Below, piece by piece: positions 49,156-57,284 of a DNA stretch of 64,000 nt. Under the pieces are notes generated by a model. It worked only from the letters and a program-made list of their open reading frames with translations. It was not told the origin of the DNA and made no database searches. Position 1 is the stretch's first letter. The number at the start of each line of letters is the position of its first letter. The DNA is from JBFLYZ01 sp040756415 (lineage in GTDB: Bacteria; Bacteroidota; Bacteroidia; JADZBD01): assembly GCA_040756415.1 (NCBI GenBank), contig JBFLYZ010000009.1, positions 15,680-79,679 of the forward strand, given 5' to 3'. A program made the position numbers and the translations under genes.

Positions 49156-49698
49156 TCAGTTGAATTCGGGCGAGGTGATCACATTGCTCTTGTTCAGGGC
49201 GCGATCGTAGATGTAGCACTGGTAGCGATAGGCCGGGTGTATCTTGTAAGGCGCATACATCTTGATGTGGATCTCACCGTTCAGGGCCTTCACCTGCCCG
49301 TTCAGCAGCACCAGGGGTATGCGGTACTGGAACACCAGGGGAATGGAATCGTTGGAGGCGATGGTATCGTTAAACGCGTTGGTATCCGGGTTCAGGATCA
49401 TAAAGGGAACAAAATTGCCCGATGAATTCTTGTATTCATAGGGCATCAGGCAGTTGAAATAGTAATCCCCGCTTTCGTGGTAAGGATACACCGTATCCTC
49501 TTCCGCCAGGCCAATATCCCCGTCACCGTCTGTAAACGTGATCCTGAACGAGGCGGAGTCATTGCCATAACGCACAAAATCCAGGAATTCGATTTGAGGC
49601 TCCAGCGGATACTCCTCATCCGGAACGCAGGAATAAAAAGAAAGGCTGCCCGCGAATAAGACCGCAAGCGCGAGGAGGGGTGTTCTCTTTTTATTCAT
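49156..49698 (-). CDS. Lipoprotein with DxDxDG-type motif, paralogue A
   Basis: 180 residues. The signal ends LSFYSC with VPDEE after Cys, an acidic stretch like Bacteroidota surface-lipoprotein signals. SFRITFTDGDGDIGLAEEDT (about 51-70) holds DGDGDIG, an EF-hand-like Asp loop common in Bacteroidota lipoproteins. The C-terminus is beta-rich (EIHIKMYAPYKIHPAYRYQC, YIYDRALNKSN). It is a clear paralogue of the upstream gene 49736-50224, with the same layout, and follows it by 37 bases. The function is unknown; calcium binding is plausible. Confidence 0.82.
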   Translation of the reverse strand: MNKKRTPLLALAVLFAGSLSFYSCVPDEEYPLEPQIEFLDFVRYGNDSASFRITFTDGDGDIGLAEEDTVYPYHESGDYYFNCLMPYEYKNSSGNFVPFMILNPDTNAFNDTIASNDSIPLVFQYRIPLVLLNGQVKALNGEIHIKMYAPYKIHPAYRYQCYIYDRALNKSNVITSPEFN

Positions 49699-49735
49699 AA
49701 AGCTAAATTAGCAAGTCTTTTTAACCCGGGCAAAC

Positions 49736-50224
49736 CTAGGGATAAAGCACGGGGGTCAGCTCCAGGTTGCTCTGGCGCCCGGCCCTGTCGACCAGCAGGC
49801 AGGCGAACTTGAACGTTTCGGGCGCGCCAAAAACGGGCGGATTAAGCAAAACCTGTATCTCTCCTTTAGAGGATTTCTTCTTTTTCCCCGGATTCACGTG
49901 ATAGATGGGGCTCACGGCATAGGCCCGCGTGAGCGTATCCTGAACCTGGGTCATGGGGTTATCGTACGGAACAAAATTATTGTTAGCGTCTTTATAATAG
50001 TAGTACAGAAAAAAATTGGACCCCGTTTCCCCCTCTTCTATCCCGATATCACCGTCACCATCGGTAAAGCTGAACACGATGGTTGCCGATCCGTCACCAT
50101 GATTCGTAAAGCTTTTATAGGTGATGTGCGGCTCTATGGGGAACTGCTCTTCCCTGACGCATGAACCGAAAGCGGCCGCTGCTGCCGTAAATAAAGCTAT
50201 TTTTATGCCTGTTTTCATCTTCAT
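49736..50224 (-). CDS. Lipoprotein with DxDxDG-type motif, paralogue B
   Basis: 162 residues. Lipobox FGSC followed by VREEQFPIEP. The same architecture as the next gene: an N-terminal FPIEPHITYKSF strand matching YPLEPQIEFLDF in paralogue A, then IVFSFTDGDGDIGIEEGETG, an aromatic region (NFFLYYYYKDANNNFVPYD) and a C-terminal FKFACLLVDRAGRQSNLEL matching YQCYIYDRALNKSN. Tandem duplication is evident. Probably an outer-membrane or surface protein. Confidence 0.82.
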   Translation of the reverse strand: MKMKTGIKIALFTAAAAAFGSCVREEQFPIEPHITYKSFTNHGDGSATIVFSFTDGDGDIGIEEGETGSNFFLYYYYKDANNNFVPYDNPMTQVQDTLTRAYAVSPIYHVNPGKKKKSSKGEIQVLLNPPVFGAPETFKFACLLVDRAGRQSNLELTPVLYP

Positions 50225-50273
50225 CCTGCTTATAAAATTAAGTTATTTCACCGGGATAAGCAAAAAGAATAAC

Positions 50274-51275
50274 GTGAATTCTGAGCTTTTATTGCAGCGT
50301 ATATTTGGGCCCGGTTCTGGCGATGAACATTCGGGCCTTATCCTGGATATTTTCCGTTTTCAATACGAGAATTGCCCCGTTTACCGCGAATTCACCGACA
50401 GAATGGGGATTCAACCCGGGCGGGTCAGCGATATCCGCCAGATCCCTTTCCTTCCCATCCAGTTCTTTAAGACCCATGATGTGGTAACGGGGAATGCCCT
50501 GCCCGGGAAGGAAGAGCTGCTTTTCATGAGCAGCGGCACAAGCGGTACGGAGCGCAGCCGCCACCGGGTGACCGATGCCGGGGTGTACCGGACCAGCTTC
50601 AGGCGCTGTTTCGAGCTTTTTTACGGGGCCGCAAGCGATTATTGCCTGCTAGCGCTTCTTCCCTCCTACCTGGAACAAAAGAACTCATCGCTGGTTTATA
50701 TGATGGCCGACCTTATTCAAAAGAGCGGCCATGCCCACAGCGGTTTTTACATGAACAATACCGGTGAACTGCTCCAGCGTTTACGATCGCCCAAAGGCCG
50801 CAAGGTACTCCTGATCGGGGTAAGCTACGCCCTGCTCGACCTGGCCGAAAAGATCAGCGCGGCCGACAAGGAATGCTTCCGGGACTGCATCATCATGGAA
50901 ACGGGAGGCATGAAAGGAAGGAGGCGGGAGCTCATACGCGAAGAACTGCACCAGCGGCTTTGCGCGGCATTCGGGGTAAATGAAATTCATTCTGAATACG
51001 GCATGACCGAGCTGCTCTCGCAGGCCTACTCCATGGGAAAAGGCCTTTTCCGGTGCCCGCCCTGGATGAAGGTGCTGATCCGCGATACGGACGACCCCTT
51101 TAGGCTGTTGGGAACGGGCCGGACGGGCGGCATCAACATCATCGACCTGGCCAATATCCATTCCTGCTCGTTCATTGCCACGCAAGACCTGGGGCGGCTG
51201 AACGATGAAGGCTCCTTTGAAGTGCTGGGCCGTTTCGATCATTCGGACATACGGGGGTGCAACCTGCTGGCCTAA
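50274..51275 (+). CDS. LuxE/acyl-protein synthetase-like protein
   Basis: 333 residues from GTG at 50274. The longer in-frame ATG candidates (50121, 50205) lie inside the divergent lipoprotein gene, so the GTG after it is preferred. ELLFMSSGTSGTERSRHRV (about 82-100) is the adenylation-type nucleotide loop, and SEYGMTELLSQAYS near 240 is the ANL-superfamily motif (Y-G-x-T-E). IATQDLGRLNDEGSFEVLGR is the hinge region. LuxE-like proteins activate fatty acids as acyl-AMP and pass them to a protein thiol. No reductase or carrier gene is adjacent. It converges on tyrS with 6 bases between. Confidence 0.85.
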   Translation: MNSELLLQRIFGPGSGDEHSGLILDIFRFQYENCPVYREFTDRMGIQPGRVSDIRQIPFLPIQFFKTHDVVTGNALPGKEELLFMSSGTSGTERSRHRVTDAGVYRTSFRRCFELFYGAASDYCLLALLPSYLEQKNSSLVYMMADLIQKSGHAHSGFYMNNTGELLQRLRSPKGRKVLLIGVSYALLDLAEKISAADKECFRDCIIMETGGMKGRRRELIREELHQRLCAAFGVNEIHSEYGMTELLSQAYSMGKGLFRCPPWMKVLIRDTDDPFRLLGTGRTGGINIIDLANIHSCSFIATQDLGRLNDEGSFEVLGRFDHSDIRGCNLLA

Positions 51276-51870
51276 AACTAGTTACTTTCCCAATATTACA
51301 TTAAGAAGATATGTATTGCTTTTGCCTTTATGAACTATTATATATGCATTAGGAGAGCAATGCTTTCTATTTATTATCATATTGGCATCTTGAACTTTTT
51401 CAAAATTGATTCTTAGCCCTCCACCTTGTATTAGTCTTTTCACTTCACCCTTTGAACTAAAAATTGGGGCTTCAGTAGTCAATAACTCTTGCACACTTAT
51501 TCCATTATCAATTGAATGATTAGAGATGTCGTATATAGGATATCCTGCTCGGCCAACTATATCATGAAAATCTCGTTCACTACAAACTTTATAGAATTCT
51601 TCTAGCGAATTAATAGTAAATAGCTTAGATGAGGCAACTGCATCATTATAAGCCTGTTCCGAATGTACTCGTATAGTTATTTCTCTTCCCAATTCTTTTT
51701 GAAGCAATCTTAAATTAGGTGCTTCTCTATGCTTGTTTTCTAGCTCTTCAATCTCATTACGATTCTTGATCGAAAAGATACGAATATAGGTTGAGGCATC
51801 CACATCACTAGTATTCAACCAAAACTGATAAAATTCATATGGAGAAGTTTTATTAGGATCTAACCATACA
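51276..51870. other. AT-rich patch replacing the 3' half of tyrS
   Basis: Counted 60-base lines here have 28-40% GC, against 60% in the line at 51901-51960. The switch falls near 51870, just past the codons for KFGKTESG. The other edge is at the tyrS stop, 6 bases from the neighbouring gene's stop. The coding frame is intact across the junction, so I read this as a recombined or replaced gene end rather than an insertion. Confidence 0.8.
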
Positions 51871-52592
51871 TTGCCGCTTTCGGTCTTGCCGAACTTGCTG
51901 CCGTCTGCCTTTTTGATCAGGGGTGTGACAATGGCAAAGGCCTCTCCCCCGTCCTTCCTGCGAATCAGCTCGGTACCCGTAACGATGTTGCCCCACTGAT
52001 CGGAACCGCCCAGTTGAAGCTTTACGTTCCTGTTCTTCCAGAGCCAGTAAAAATCATAGCCCTGCACCAGTTGGTAGGAAAACTCGGTGAACGACATCCC
52101 CTCCCGGTTCTCGCCCGATATCCTGTTCCTGACCGAATCCTTGGCCAGCATGTAATTGACCGTGATGTGCTTGCCCACGTCACGGATAAAATCAAGGAAA
52201 GAAAAGTCCTTGAACCAATCGTAGTTGTTCACGATCTCGGCCGAGTTAGGGCCACAGTTAAAATCCAGGAACTTCTCGAGCTGCTTTTTCTGGCAGGCCA
52301 GGTTATGGTTCAGCGCCTCTTCGGTAAGCAGGTTCCTTTCCTGCGATTTGCCCGAGGGATCGCCAACCATACCGGTAGCCCCTCCGATCAGGGCGATCGG
52401 CTTATGCCCGCAGCGCTGGAAGTGCAGCAGGGTCATGATCTGCACCAGGTTGCCCACGCCCAGCGAATCGGATGTAGGGTCGAAGCCGATGTAGCCGGTA
52501 ACCATGCCCTTTCCCAGCAGTTCCTCTGTACCGGGCATGATGTCGTGCAGCATTCCGCGCCACTTCAGCTCTTCGACAAAATTTTTTTTCAT
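51282..52592 (-). CDS. tyrS: Tyrosine--tRNA ligase, mosaic and with an altered HIGH motif
   Basis: 436 residues, normal for bacterial class I TyrRS. The Rossmann catalytic domain has GYIGFDPTSDSLGVGNLV (33-50), IGGATGMVGDPSGKS, YQLVQGYDF and LQLGGSDQWGNIVTG; the KMSKS equivalent is KFGKT (233-237). HIGH is expected at 45-48 and reads Gly-Val-Gly-Asn. The anticodon-binding and S4 domains (about 250-436, VKRLIQGGGLRIN) are complete but coded by AT-rich DNA from codon 241 on. A -7 box lies 8 bases before the ATG. Confidence 0.93.
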   Translation of the reverse strand: MKKNFVEELKWRGMLHDIMPGTEELLGKGMVTGYIGFDPTSDSLGVGNLVQIMTLLHFQRCGHKPIALIGGATGMVGDPSGKSQERNLLTEEALNHNLACQKKQLEKFLDFNCGPNSAEIVNNYDWFKDFSFLDFIRDVGKHITVNYMLAKDSVRNRISGENREGMSFTEFSYQLVQGYDFYWLWKNRNVKLQLGGSDQWGNIVTGTELIRRKDGGEAFAIVTPLIKKADGSKFGKTESGNVWLDPNKTSPYEFYQFWLNTSDVDASTYIRIFSIKNRNEIEELENKHREAPNLRLLQKELGREITIRVHSEQAYNDAVASSKLFTINSLEEFYKVCSERDFHDIVGRAGYPIYDISNHSIDNGISVQELLTTEAPIFSSKGEVKRLIQGGGLRINFEKVQDANMIINRKHCSPNAYIIVHKGKSNTYLLNVILGK

Positions 52593-52599
52593 AGGCCAA

Positions 52600-52607
52600 C
52601 AAAGATA
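52600..52607 (-). promoter_or_regulatory. tyrS: -7 box directly before tyrS
   Basis: TATCTTTG on the minus strand, exact TAnnTTTG, 8 bases before the tyrS ATG at 52592. On the plus strand TAAATTAG (52613-52620, one mismatch) lies 5 bases before the divergent epimerase ATG. Two near-leaderless promoters thus fit a 32-base gap. Confidence 0.58.
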
Positions 52608-52624
52608 AAAATTAAATTAGCCCT

Positions 52625-53638
52625 ATGATAGTGGTTACAGGGGGAACCGGGCTGGTAGGAGCTCACCTGCTCTTTGAGCTGGCCCGGACGGGAAAAAAAG
52701 TAAGAGCGATCAGGAGGAAGCCTGAAAGCGTGGCTTACGCGGAAAAGACCTTTTCCTATTACAGCAGCGATCACCAGGCTCTTTTCTCGCGCATCGAATG
52801 GGTGGAAGGCGATGTTACGGACATCCACTCCCTGATCGATGCCATGCAGGAAGCGGAAGTGGTCTATCATTGCGCGGGTATGATCTCGTACAATCCCAGG
52901 GAAGTGCGCCACATGATGAAGGTGAATGTAGAAGGCAGCGCGAACGTGGCCAATGCATGCCTTGAAACAGGGATCAGGAAACTGTGCCACGTCAGCTCGG
53001 TAGCCGCATTCGGCTTCAACGCCAGCGGAAAAACGATCACCGAAACCAGCAAATGGCGTTCATCCCCTTACAACTCCAATTACGATATCAGCAAATACGG
53101 TGGCGAACGGGAGATCTGGCGGGCGGCAGAAGAGGGCCTGGGCGTAGTGATCGTCAACCCGTCCATTATCCTGGGGCCCGGCAGGTGGACGCAGGGCAGC
53201 CCCCAGCTTTTTGACCGCGTTTATAAAGGACTGAAGATCTACACGCGCGGATCGGCCGGGTATATTGACGTGCGCGATGTGGTGCGGGCCATGGTCCGGC
53301 TGACCGAGAGCGATGTGAAGAACCAGCGCTATATCCTGTCAGCGGAAAACCATCCTTATAAGTTTTTTCTCGAAAAAGTGGCCGATGCGCTGGGAAGGCC
53401 CCGGCCCCGTATAGAAGCGGGGAGCCTGCTGCTGGGCCTGGCCCGAAGGCTGGACGCCATCAAAAGCCTGCTTACCGGACAGCCGCAGGTGATCACAAAG
53501 GAAATAACAAGGGGAGCGCGCAACCGCACCTATTATTCATCGGAGAAGATCAAACAGCAATTAGGCATGAGCTTCATCCCCGTGGAGCGATCGATAAAGG
53601 AAATTGCTGATATCTACCTGAAAGAATTCAGAGGCTGA
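52625..53638 (+). CDS. NAD(P)-dependent epimerase/dehydratase (extended SDR), first copy
   Basis: 337 residues. VVTGGTGLVGAHLLFELART at residue 3 binds the dinucleotide; the catalytic triad is Ser in CHVSSVAAFG and YDISK (YxxxK) near 155. VVIVNPSIILGPGRWTQGSP and YIDVRDVVRAM place it with the dihydroflavonol-4-reductase/3-beta-HSD-like branch. A paralogue with the same style is at 57285-58274. The substrate is unknown. It faces tyrS divergently, and its stop forms TGATCA with the convergent DUF4296 gene. Confidence 0.9.
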   Translation: MIVVTGGTGLVGAHLLFELARTGKKVRAIRRKPESVAYAEKTFSYYSSDHQALFSRIEWVEGDVTDIHSLIDAMQEAEVVYHCAGMISYNPREVRHMMKVNVEGSANVANACLETGIRKLCHVSSVAAFGFNASGKTITETSKWRSSPYNSNYDISKYGGEREIWRAAEEGLGVVIVNPSIILGPGRWTQGSPQLFDRVYKGLKIYTRGSAGYIDVRDVVRAMVRLTESDVKNQRYILSAENHPYKFFLEKVADALGRPRPRIEAGSLLLGLARRLDAIKSLLTGQPQVITKEITRGARNRTYYSSEKIKQQLGMSFIPVERSIKEIADIYLKEFRG

Positions 53639-53983
53639 TCATTTACCGACCGACTTTTTGCCGTCTTCCAGCTCGCTGATCACCTGGTCGTAGATCTCGT
53701 TCAGCAGCTCCGGCCGCGTGGAATAATACATCATGCTGCTGTCGTATTGCCATTTCTGGATGCCGTTCTTCTTGAATATCTCCTGGTAATTGACCGTATC
53801 TCCGGCCGGGTCATTTATGTTCTCCATCGTACGGATGCCCGATTCACCTTCGGCAATATGCATATCCTTCAGCAGCTTCACCATCTGATCGTGCGCGAGG
53901 ACATGGGCCGGAACCGGCTCTTTTTTCTCTCCCCCGCAGGAACAGAGAAGCAGCGCGCTGAATATGAACAGGATTTTTTTCAT
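53639..53983 (-). CDS. DUF4296 lipoprotein
   Basis: 114 residues from the ATG at 53983 (MKKILFIFSALLLCSC), which gives a good lipoprotein signal; upstream in-frame codons do not. LLKDMHIAEGE near 45 and YQEIFKKNGIQKWQYDSSMM, YYSTRPELLNEIYDQVISEL are the DUF4296 pattern, a small helical Bacteroidota family of unknown function. Its stop directly abuts the stop of the convergent epimerase. Confidence 0.88.
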   Translation of the reverse strand: MKKILFIFSALLLCSCGGEKKEPVPAHVLAHDQMVKLLKDMHIAEGESGIRTMENINDPAGDTVNYQEIFKKNGIQKWQYDSSMMYYSTRPELLNEIYDQVISELEDGKKSVGK

Positions 53984-54029
53984 CGGGATAGGCATCAAAG
54001 TTAGCATTTATGCAAGCCGAAAATTAAAG

Positions 54030-54037
54030 TATTTTTG
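54030..54037 (+). promoter_or_regulatory. -7 box directly before the SDR gene
   Basis: TATTTTTG is an exact TAnnTTTG, ending 7 bases before the ATG at 54045. It decides the start against the ATG at 53964, which lies upstream of the box and inside the DUF4296 gene. Confidence 0.58.
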
Positions 54038-54044
54038 GTGTTTC

Positions 54045-54845
54045 ATGAGCTTTTTCAGCAATAAGGTGGTTTGGATCACCGGTGCTTCATCCGGGATAGG
54101 CGAGGCGCTGGTAAACAGCCTGGCCAGGCAGGGTTCGAAGATCATTCTCTCGGCAAGGAAAACGGATGAGCTGCAGCGCGTGCGTACCCAAGCCGGGCTC
54201 AATGACACGAACAGCCTTATTCTTCCCCTCGACCTGGGCGACAGCGCTGCTTTTCCTTCGCTCACCGATACTGCGGTTGCCCGGTTCGGGCGCATCGATA
54301 TACTGGTCAATAATGGCGGCATCAGCCAGCGCTCGTATGCCGAGGATACACCGCTGAGCATAGACCGCCAGATCATGGAGGTCAATTATTTCGGGCAGGT
54401 GGCGCTGACCAAGAGCGTGCTGCCCTTTATGATCAGGCAGAAAAGCGGGAATATCGTGGTCATCAGCAGCGTATCGGGCAAGTTCGGCTTCTTTCTGCGC
54501 TCGGCCTATTCCGCATCCAAGCACGCCCTGCACGGCTTTTTCGATTCGCTGCGCATGGAAGTACACAGGCACAACATCAATGTATTGCTGGTTTGCCCGG
54601 GAAAGGTGAAAACGAATATCTCGGTCAACGCCCTGAAAGCTGACGGCAGAACGCACGGTGTCATGGACGAAAGCCAGGAAAAGGGAATAAGCGCGCAGGC
54701 CTGCGCTGAAAAAATAATCAGCGCCATACAGCACGGCAGGGAAGAGATCTACGTAGGCCAGCGGAAGGAACGGACCGCCCTCTGGATGAAGCGCTTTTTC
54801 CCGCGACTTTTTTCAAAGATCATACGCAAGCAAAAGCCCGAATAG
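54045..54845 (+). CDS. Short-chain dehydrogenase/reductase
   Basis: 266 residues of the classical SDR type. The cofactor loop is WITGASSGIGEALVNSLARQ, NNGG lies near 90, catalytic Ser in VVISSVSGKFGF near 140 and YSASK (YxxxK) near 154. An Arg at the end of strand 2 (ILSARKTDEL) favours NADPH. The C-terminal basic extension (WMKRFFPRLFSKIIRKQK) may bind membrane, as in DHRS7-like reductases for lipid or sterol substrates. The VOC gene follows at 5 bases. Confidence 0.93.
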   Translation: MSFFSNKVVWITGASSGIGEALVNSLARQGSKIILSARKTDELQRVRTQAGLNDTNSLILPLDLGDSAAFPSLTDTAVARFGRIDILVNNGGISQRSYAEDTPLSIDRQIMEVNYFGQVALTKSVLPFMIRQKSGNIVVISSVSGKFGFFLRSAYSASKHALHGFFDSLRMEVHRHNINVLLVCPGKVKTNISVNALKADGRTHGVMDESQEKGISAQACAEKIISAIQHGREEIYVGQRKERTALWMKRFFPRLFSKIIRKQKPE

Positions 54846-54850
54846 ACAGC

Positions 54851-55909
54851 ATGAAAAAGAATATCGTAGGCATACAGCAGATCGGGATAGGAGTGCCCGA
54901 TGTACATAAAGCCTTTGCGTGGTACCGGCAGCATTTCGGGATGGATGTTCCCGTGTTCGAGGAAGCGGCCGAAGCCAACCTTATGCTGCCTTACACGGGC
55001 GGCAAACCGCACAAGCGCCATGCCATACTGGCCATTAATATGAAGGGTGGCGGAGGCTTTGAGATCTGGCAGTATACCTCGCGCGTTCCACAGCCCTGCC
55101 CTTTTACAATAGAGGCGGGCGACCTGGGCATCCTGGTCACGCGGATAAAATCCGCTGATGTCAAAAGCTCTCACGGGTTCCTGCGGTCAAAAAAGGCGGA
55201 TGTGATCTCTGAGGTGGCCAACGACCCGGCAAATAACGAGCATTTCTTTCTCCGCGATCCCTTCGGTAATCTTTTCCAGGTAGTGAAAGGCAACGACTGG
55301 TTCGGCAAAGGGCGGCAGCTCACGGGCGGGCCGGCCGGCTGCATGATCGGTGTGAGCGACATGGAACGGTCAAAACGCTTTTATTCCGATATACTGGGAT
55401 ACGACAGAACGATCTATGACAAGGAAGGTCTTTTCGATGACCTGAGGCCTTTGCCGGGTGGCGCAAACAGGTTCAGGCGTGTATTGCTTACGCACGGCCG
55501 GCCAAGAACCGGAGGTTTCTCCCGGCTGCTGGGCGGCAGCGCCATTGAGCTGATTCAGGCCCTCGACCGGAAACCCCGCAAAGTTTTTGAAGGCCGCTTC
55601 TGGGGCGACCTGGGCTACATTCACCTGTGTTTCGATATCACCGGCATGGAAGCGCTGAAGAAAGAGTGCATGGAAAAAGGACACCCGTTCACGGTCGACA
55701 GCGCGAACAGCTTCGACATGGGAGAAGCGGCCGGCCGTTTCAGTTATATCGAGGATCCGGACGGCACGCTGATCGAGTTCGTGGAAACACACAAGATACC
55801 GATCATGAAAAAGCTGGGGTGGTACCTCAACCTGAAAAAGCGCAACCCCGAAAAGGCCCTGCCTTCGTGGATGCTGAAAGCCATGGCCCTGAACAGGGTC
55901 AGGGATTAG
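54851..55909 (+). CDS. Two-domain VOC (glyoxalase/dioxygenase fold) protein
   Basis: 352 residues with two VOC domains: IQQIGIGVPDVHKAFAWYRQ to FFLRDPFGNLFQVV (8-155), and MIGVSDMERSKRFYSDILGY to YIEDPDGTLIEFVE (170-315). Both end in the DPxGxxxxxV/E strand that carries a metal-binding Glu in active members (Glu present in the second). HxxF-type His residues (for example GYIHLCFDI) fit metal binding. Substrate unknown; extradiol dioxygenase, HPPD-like or lyase activity are options. It overlaps the convergent acyltransferase gene by 11 bases. Confidence 0.88.
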   Translation: MKKNIVGIQQIGIGVPDVHKAFAWYRQHFGMDVPVFEEAAEANLMLPYTGGKPHKRHAILAINMKGGGGFEIWQYTSRVPQPCPFTIEAGDLGILVTRIKSADVKSSHGFLRSKKADVISEVANDPANNEHFFLRDPFGNLFQVVKGNDWFGKGRQLTGGPAGCMIGVSDMERSKRFYSDILGYDRTIYDKEGLFDDLRPLPGGANRFRRVLLTHGRPRTGGFSRLLGGSAIELIQALDRKPRKVFEGRFWGDLGYIHLCFDITGMEALKKECMEKGHPFTVDSANSFDMGEAAGRFSYIEDPDGTLIEFVETHKIPIMKKLGWYLNLKKRNPEKALPSWMLKAMALNRVRD

Positions 55910-57248
55910 CAGCGTAACCGCTCTTCAGCTCATCCAGCATACTGATGATCTCCTCGCGCTGATAAAGGAGTTTTTCCACCTCGGCCCTCTTTTTACGCAC
56001 ATACCTCAGCAGCCTCCAGCGGCCGAATATTTTTTTCATACCCGGATAATAGCTAATCACGAACGCCAACAGGAGCGGAACCGCAAGAGCATAGGCCCCC
56101 AGCAAAGCCCAGCTCCTGAAGATCAGTGCAACGGCCAGCAGTTGTATTCCATACCAGGGAAACCACAGTATCCAGGCCAGGTTGGCGTGTACCGATGCGT
56201 AGAACTCGACCTGCTTCACTTTTTTGTCAGCAACGCGTTTGGCCAGGAAATAAGGTGGATAGTTCATGAACACGCCCAGGCAGTACAGCGGCATCCCGAA
56301 CCAGATGACCAGGAAATCGCGGAAGAAGGTCCACATGTTCATTCCGTGAATTGCGTCTTTCGCCAGCAGGTGATCGCGCAGCCTGAGCCTGTGCAGGCTT
56401 GCGGTATACGGCAATATCCGCGACTTCAGCTCGGCAAGCAGCGCAGGATCCTTTTTATCGCAGCTATTGACCATGCCCGCTATTTTCTTGCTGATGGCGG
56501 TCTGCCCGGCCAGGTCATTCTTCTTTATCTTTTCTTCCTTCATCCACTGGCGCAGGTATACCTGCTCAATCGCTTTCACCAATTCATCGTGAGCGGGATT
56601 CTCGATCACCACGACCAGCTCTTCCATGCGCTGCTGAAGAAAGGTGGTAAACTCATTGATCGCCTTTACCTTGTCCTCTTTATAGCGAAGCCCGAACTCT
56701 TTCAACGAGAACGGCTTCCCTATATCGATGAACACGCTGCTTCCCATCCTGCTCGGGTCGGAATAGTTCAGGCCGACCGGCACCACCAGCAGGTCCTTTT
56801 TAAAATCGAACGCCTCCTCGGTCATGAACGCTATGCGCGAAAGGCCTTTCCTGAGCCTGCGTATCCTCCGCTCCTGCACGCACACGGCCTCCGGAAAGAG
56901 CATGATGTTCTTATCTTCCGACAGCAGGCGTTTGCATTCCTCAAATGTCTTATCGTTCTTCCTCACCTCGTTGAATCCCCCTTCCTGCATTCTGAACATG
57001 GGACTTATATTCAGGCCTTCGAGCAGCCAGCGCATGAACCGGCCCTTAAACACATCGCCACGGGCGAAGAACCGCACCTTCTTACGGGGCAGCATGCCCA
57101 GGATGGTGGGATCGATGAAGGCATTACTGTGATTGGGCGATATGATGGTAGGCTTCGGAGAATTGAGGTAATGCAGGTTCCTGATCTGTATCCTGTAAAA
57201 AACCCGGTAAAAGATGTTCTCGATCAGCTTAAGGATATAGTACGGCAT
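55899..57248 (-). CDS. 1-acyl-sn-glycerol-3-phosphate acyltransferase-like (PlsC domain) membrane protein
   Basis: 449 residues from the ATG at 57248. The PlsC domain spans about 25-250. The catalytic HX4D is NHSNAFIDP (His40, Asp45), the substrate-binding region is FPEAVCVQERRIRRLRKGLS, and VVPVGLNYSDPSRMG follows. Two or three membrane helices (320-420, IWFGMPLYCLGVFMNYPPYF) form the C-terminal part, which is longer than in normal PlsC (about 240 residues). It probably acylates a phospholipid, ornithine lipid or glycolipid precursor at the inner membrane. It follows the epimerase at 36 bases. Confidence 0.88.
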   Translation of the reverse strand: MPYYILKLIENIFYRVFYRIQIRNLHYLNSPKPTIISPNHSNAFIDPTILGMLPRKKVRFFARGDVFKGRFMRWLLEGLNISPMFRMQEGGFNEVRKNDKTFEECKRLLSEDKNIMLFPEAVCVQERRIRRLRKGLSRIAFMTEEAFDFKKDLLVVPVGLNYSDPSRMGSSVFIDIGKPFSLKEFGLRYKEDKVKAINEFTTFLQQRMEELVVVIENPAHDELVKAIEQVYLRQWMKEEKIKKNDLAGQTAISKKIAGMVNSCDKKDPALLAELKSRILPYTASLHRLRLRDHLLAKDAIHGMNMWTFFRDFLVIWFGMPLYCLGVFMNYPPYFLAKRVADKKVKQVEFYASVHANLAWILWFPWYGIQLLAVALIFRSWALLGAYALAVPLLLAFVISYYPGMKKIFGRWRLLRYVRKKRAEVEKLLYQREEIISMLDELKSGYAANP

Positions 57249-57284
57249 ACGCAATGACTTGCGGGATAAAGATACGAAAGGATA

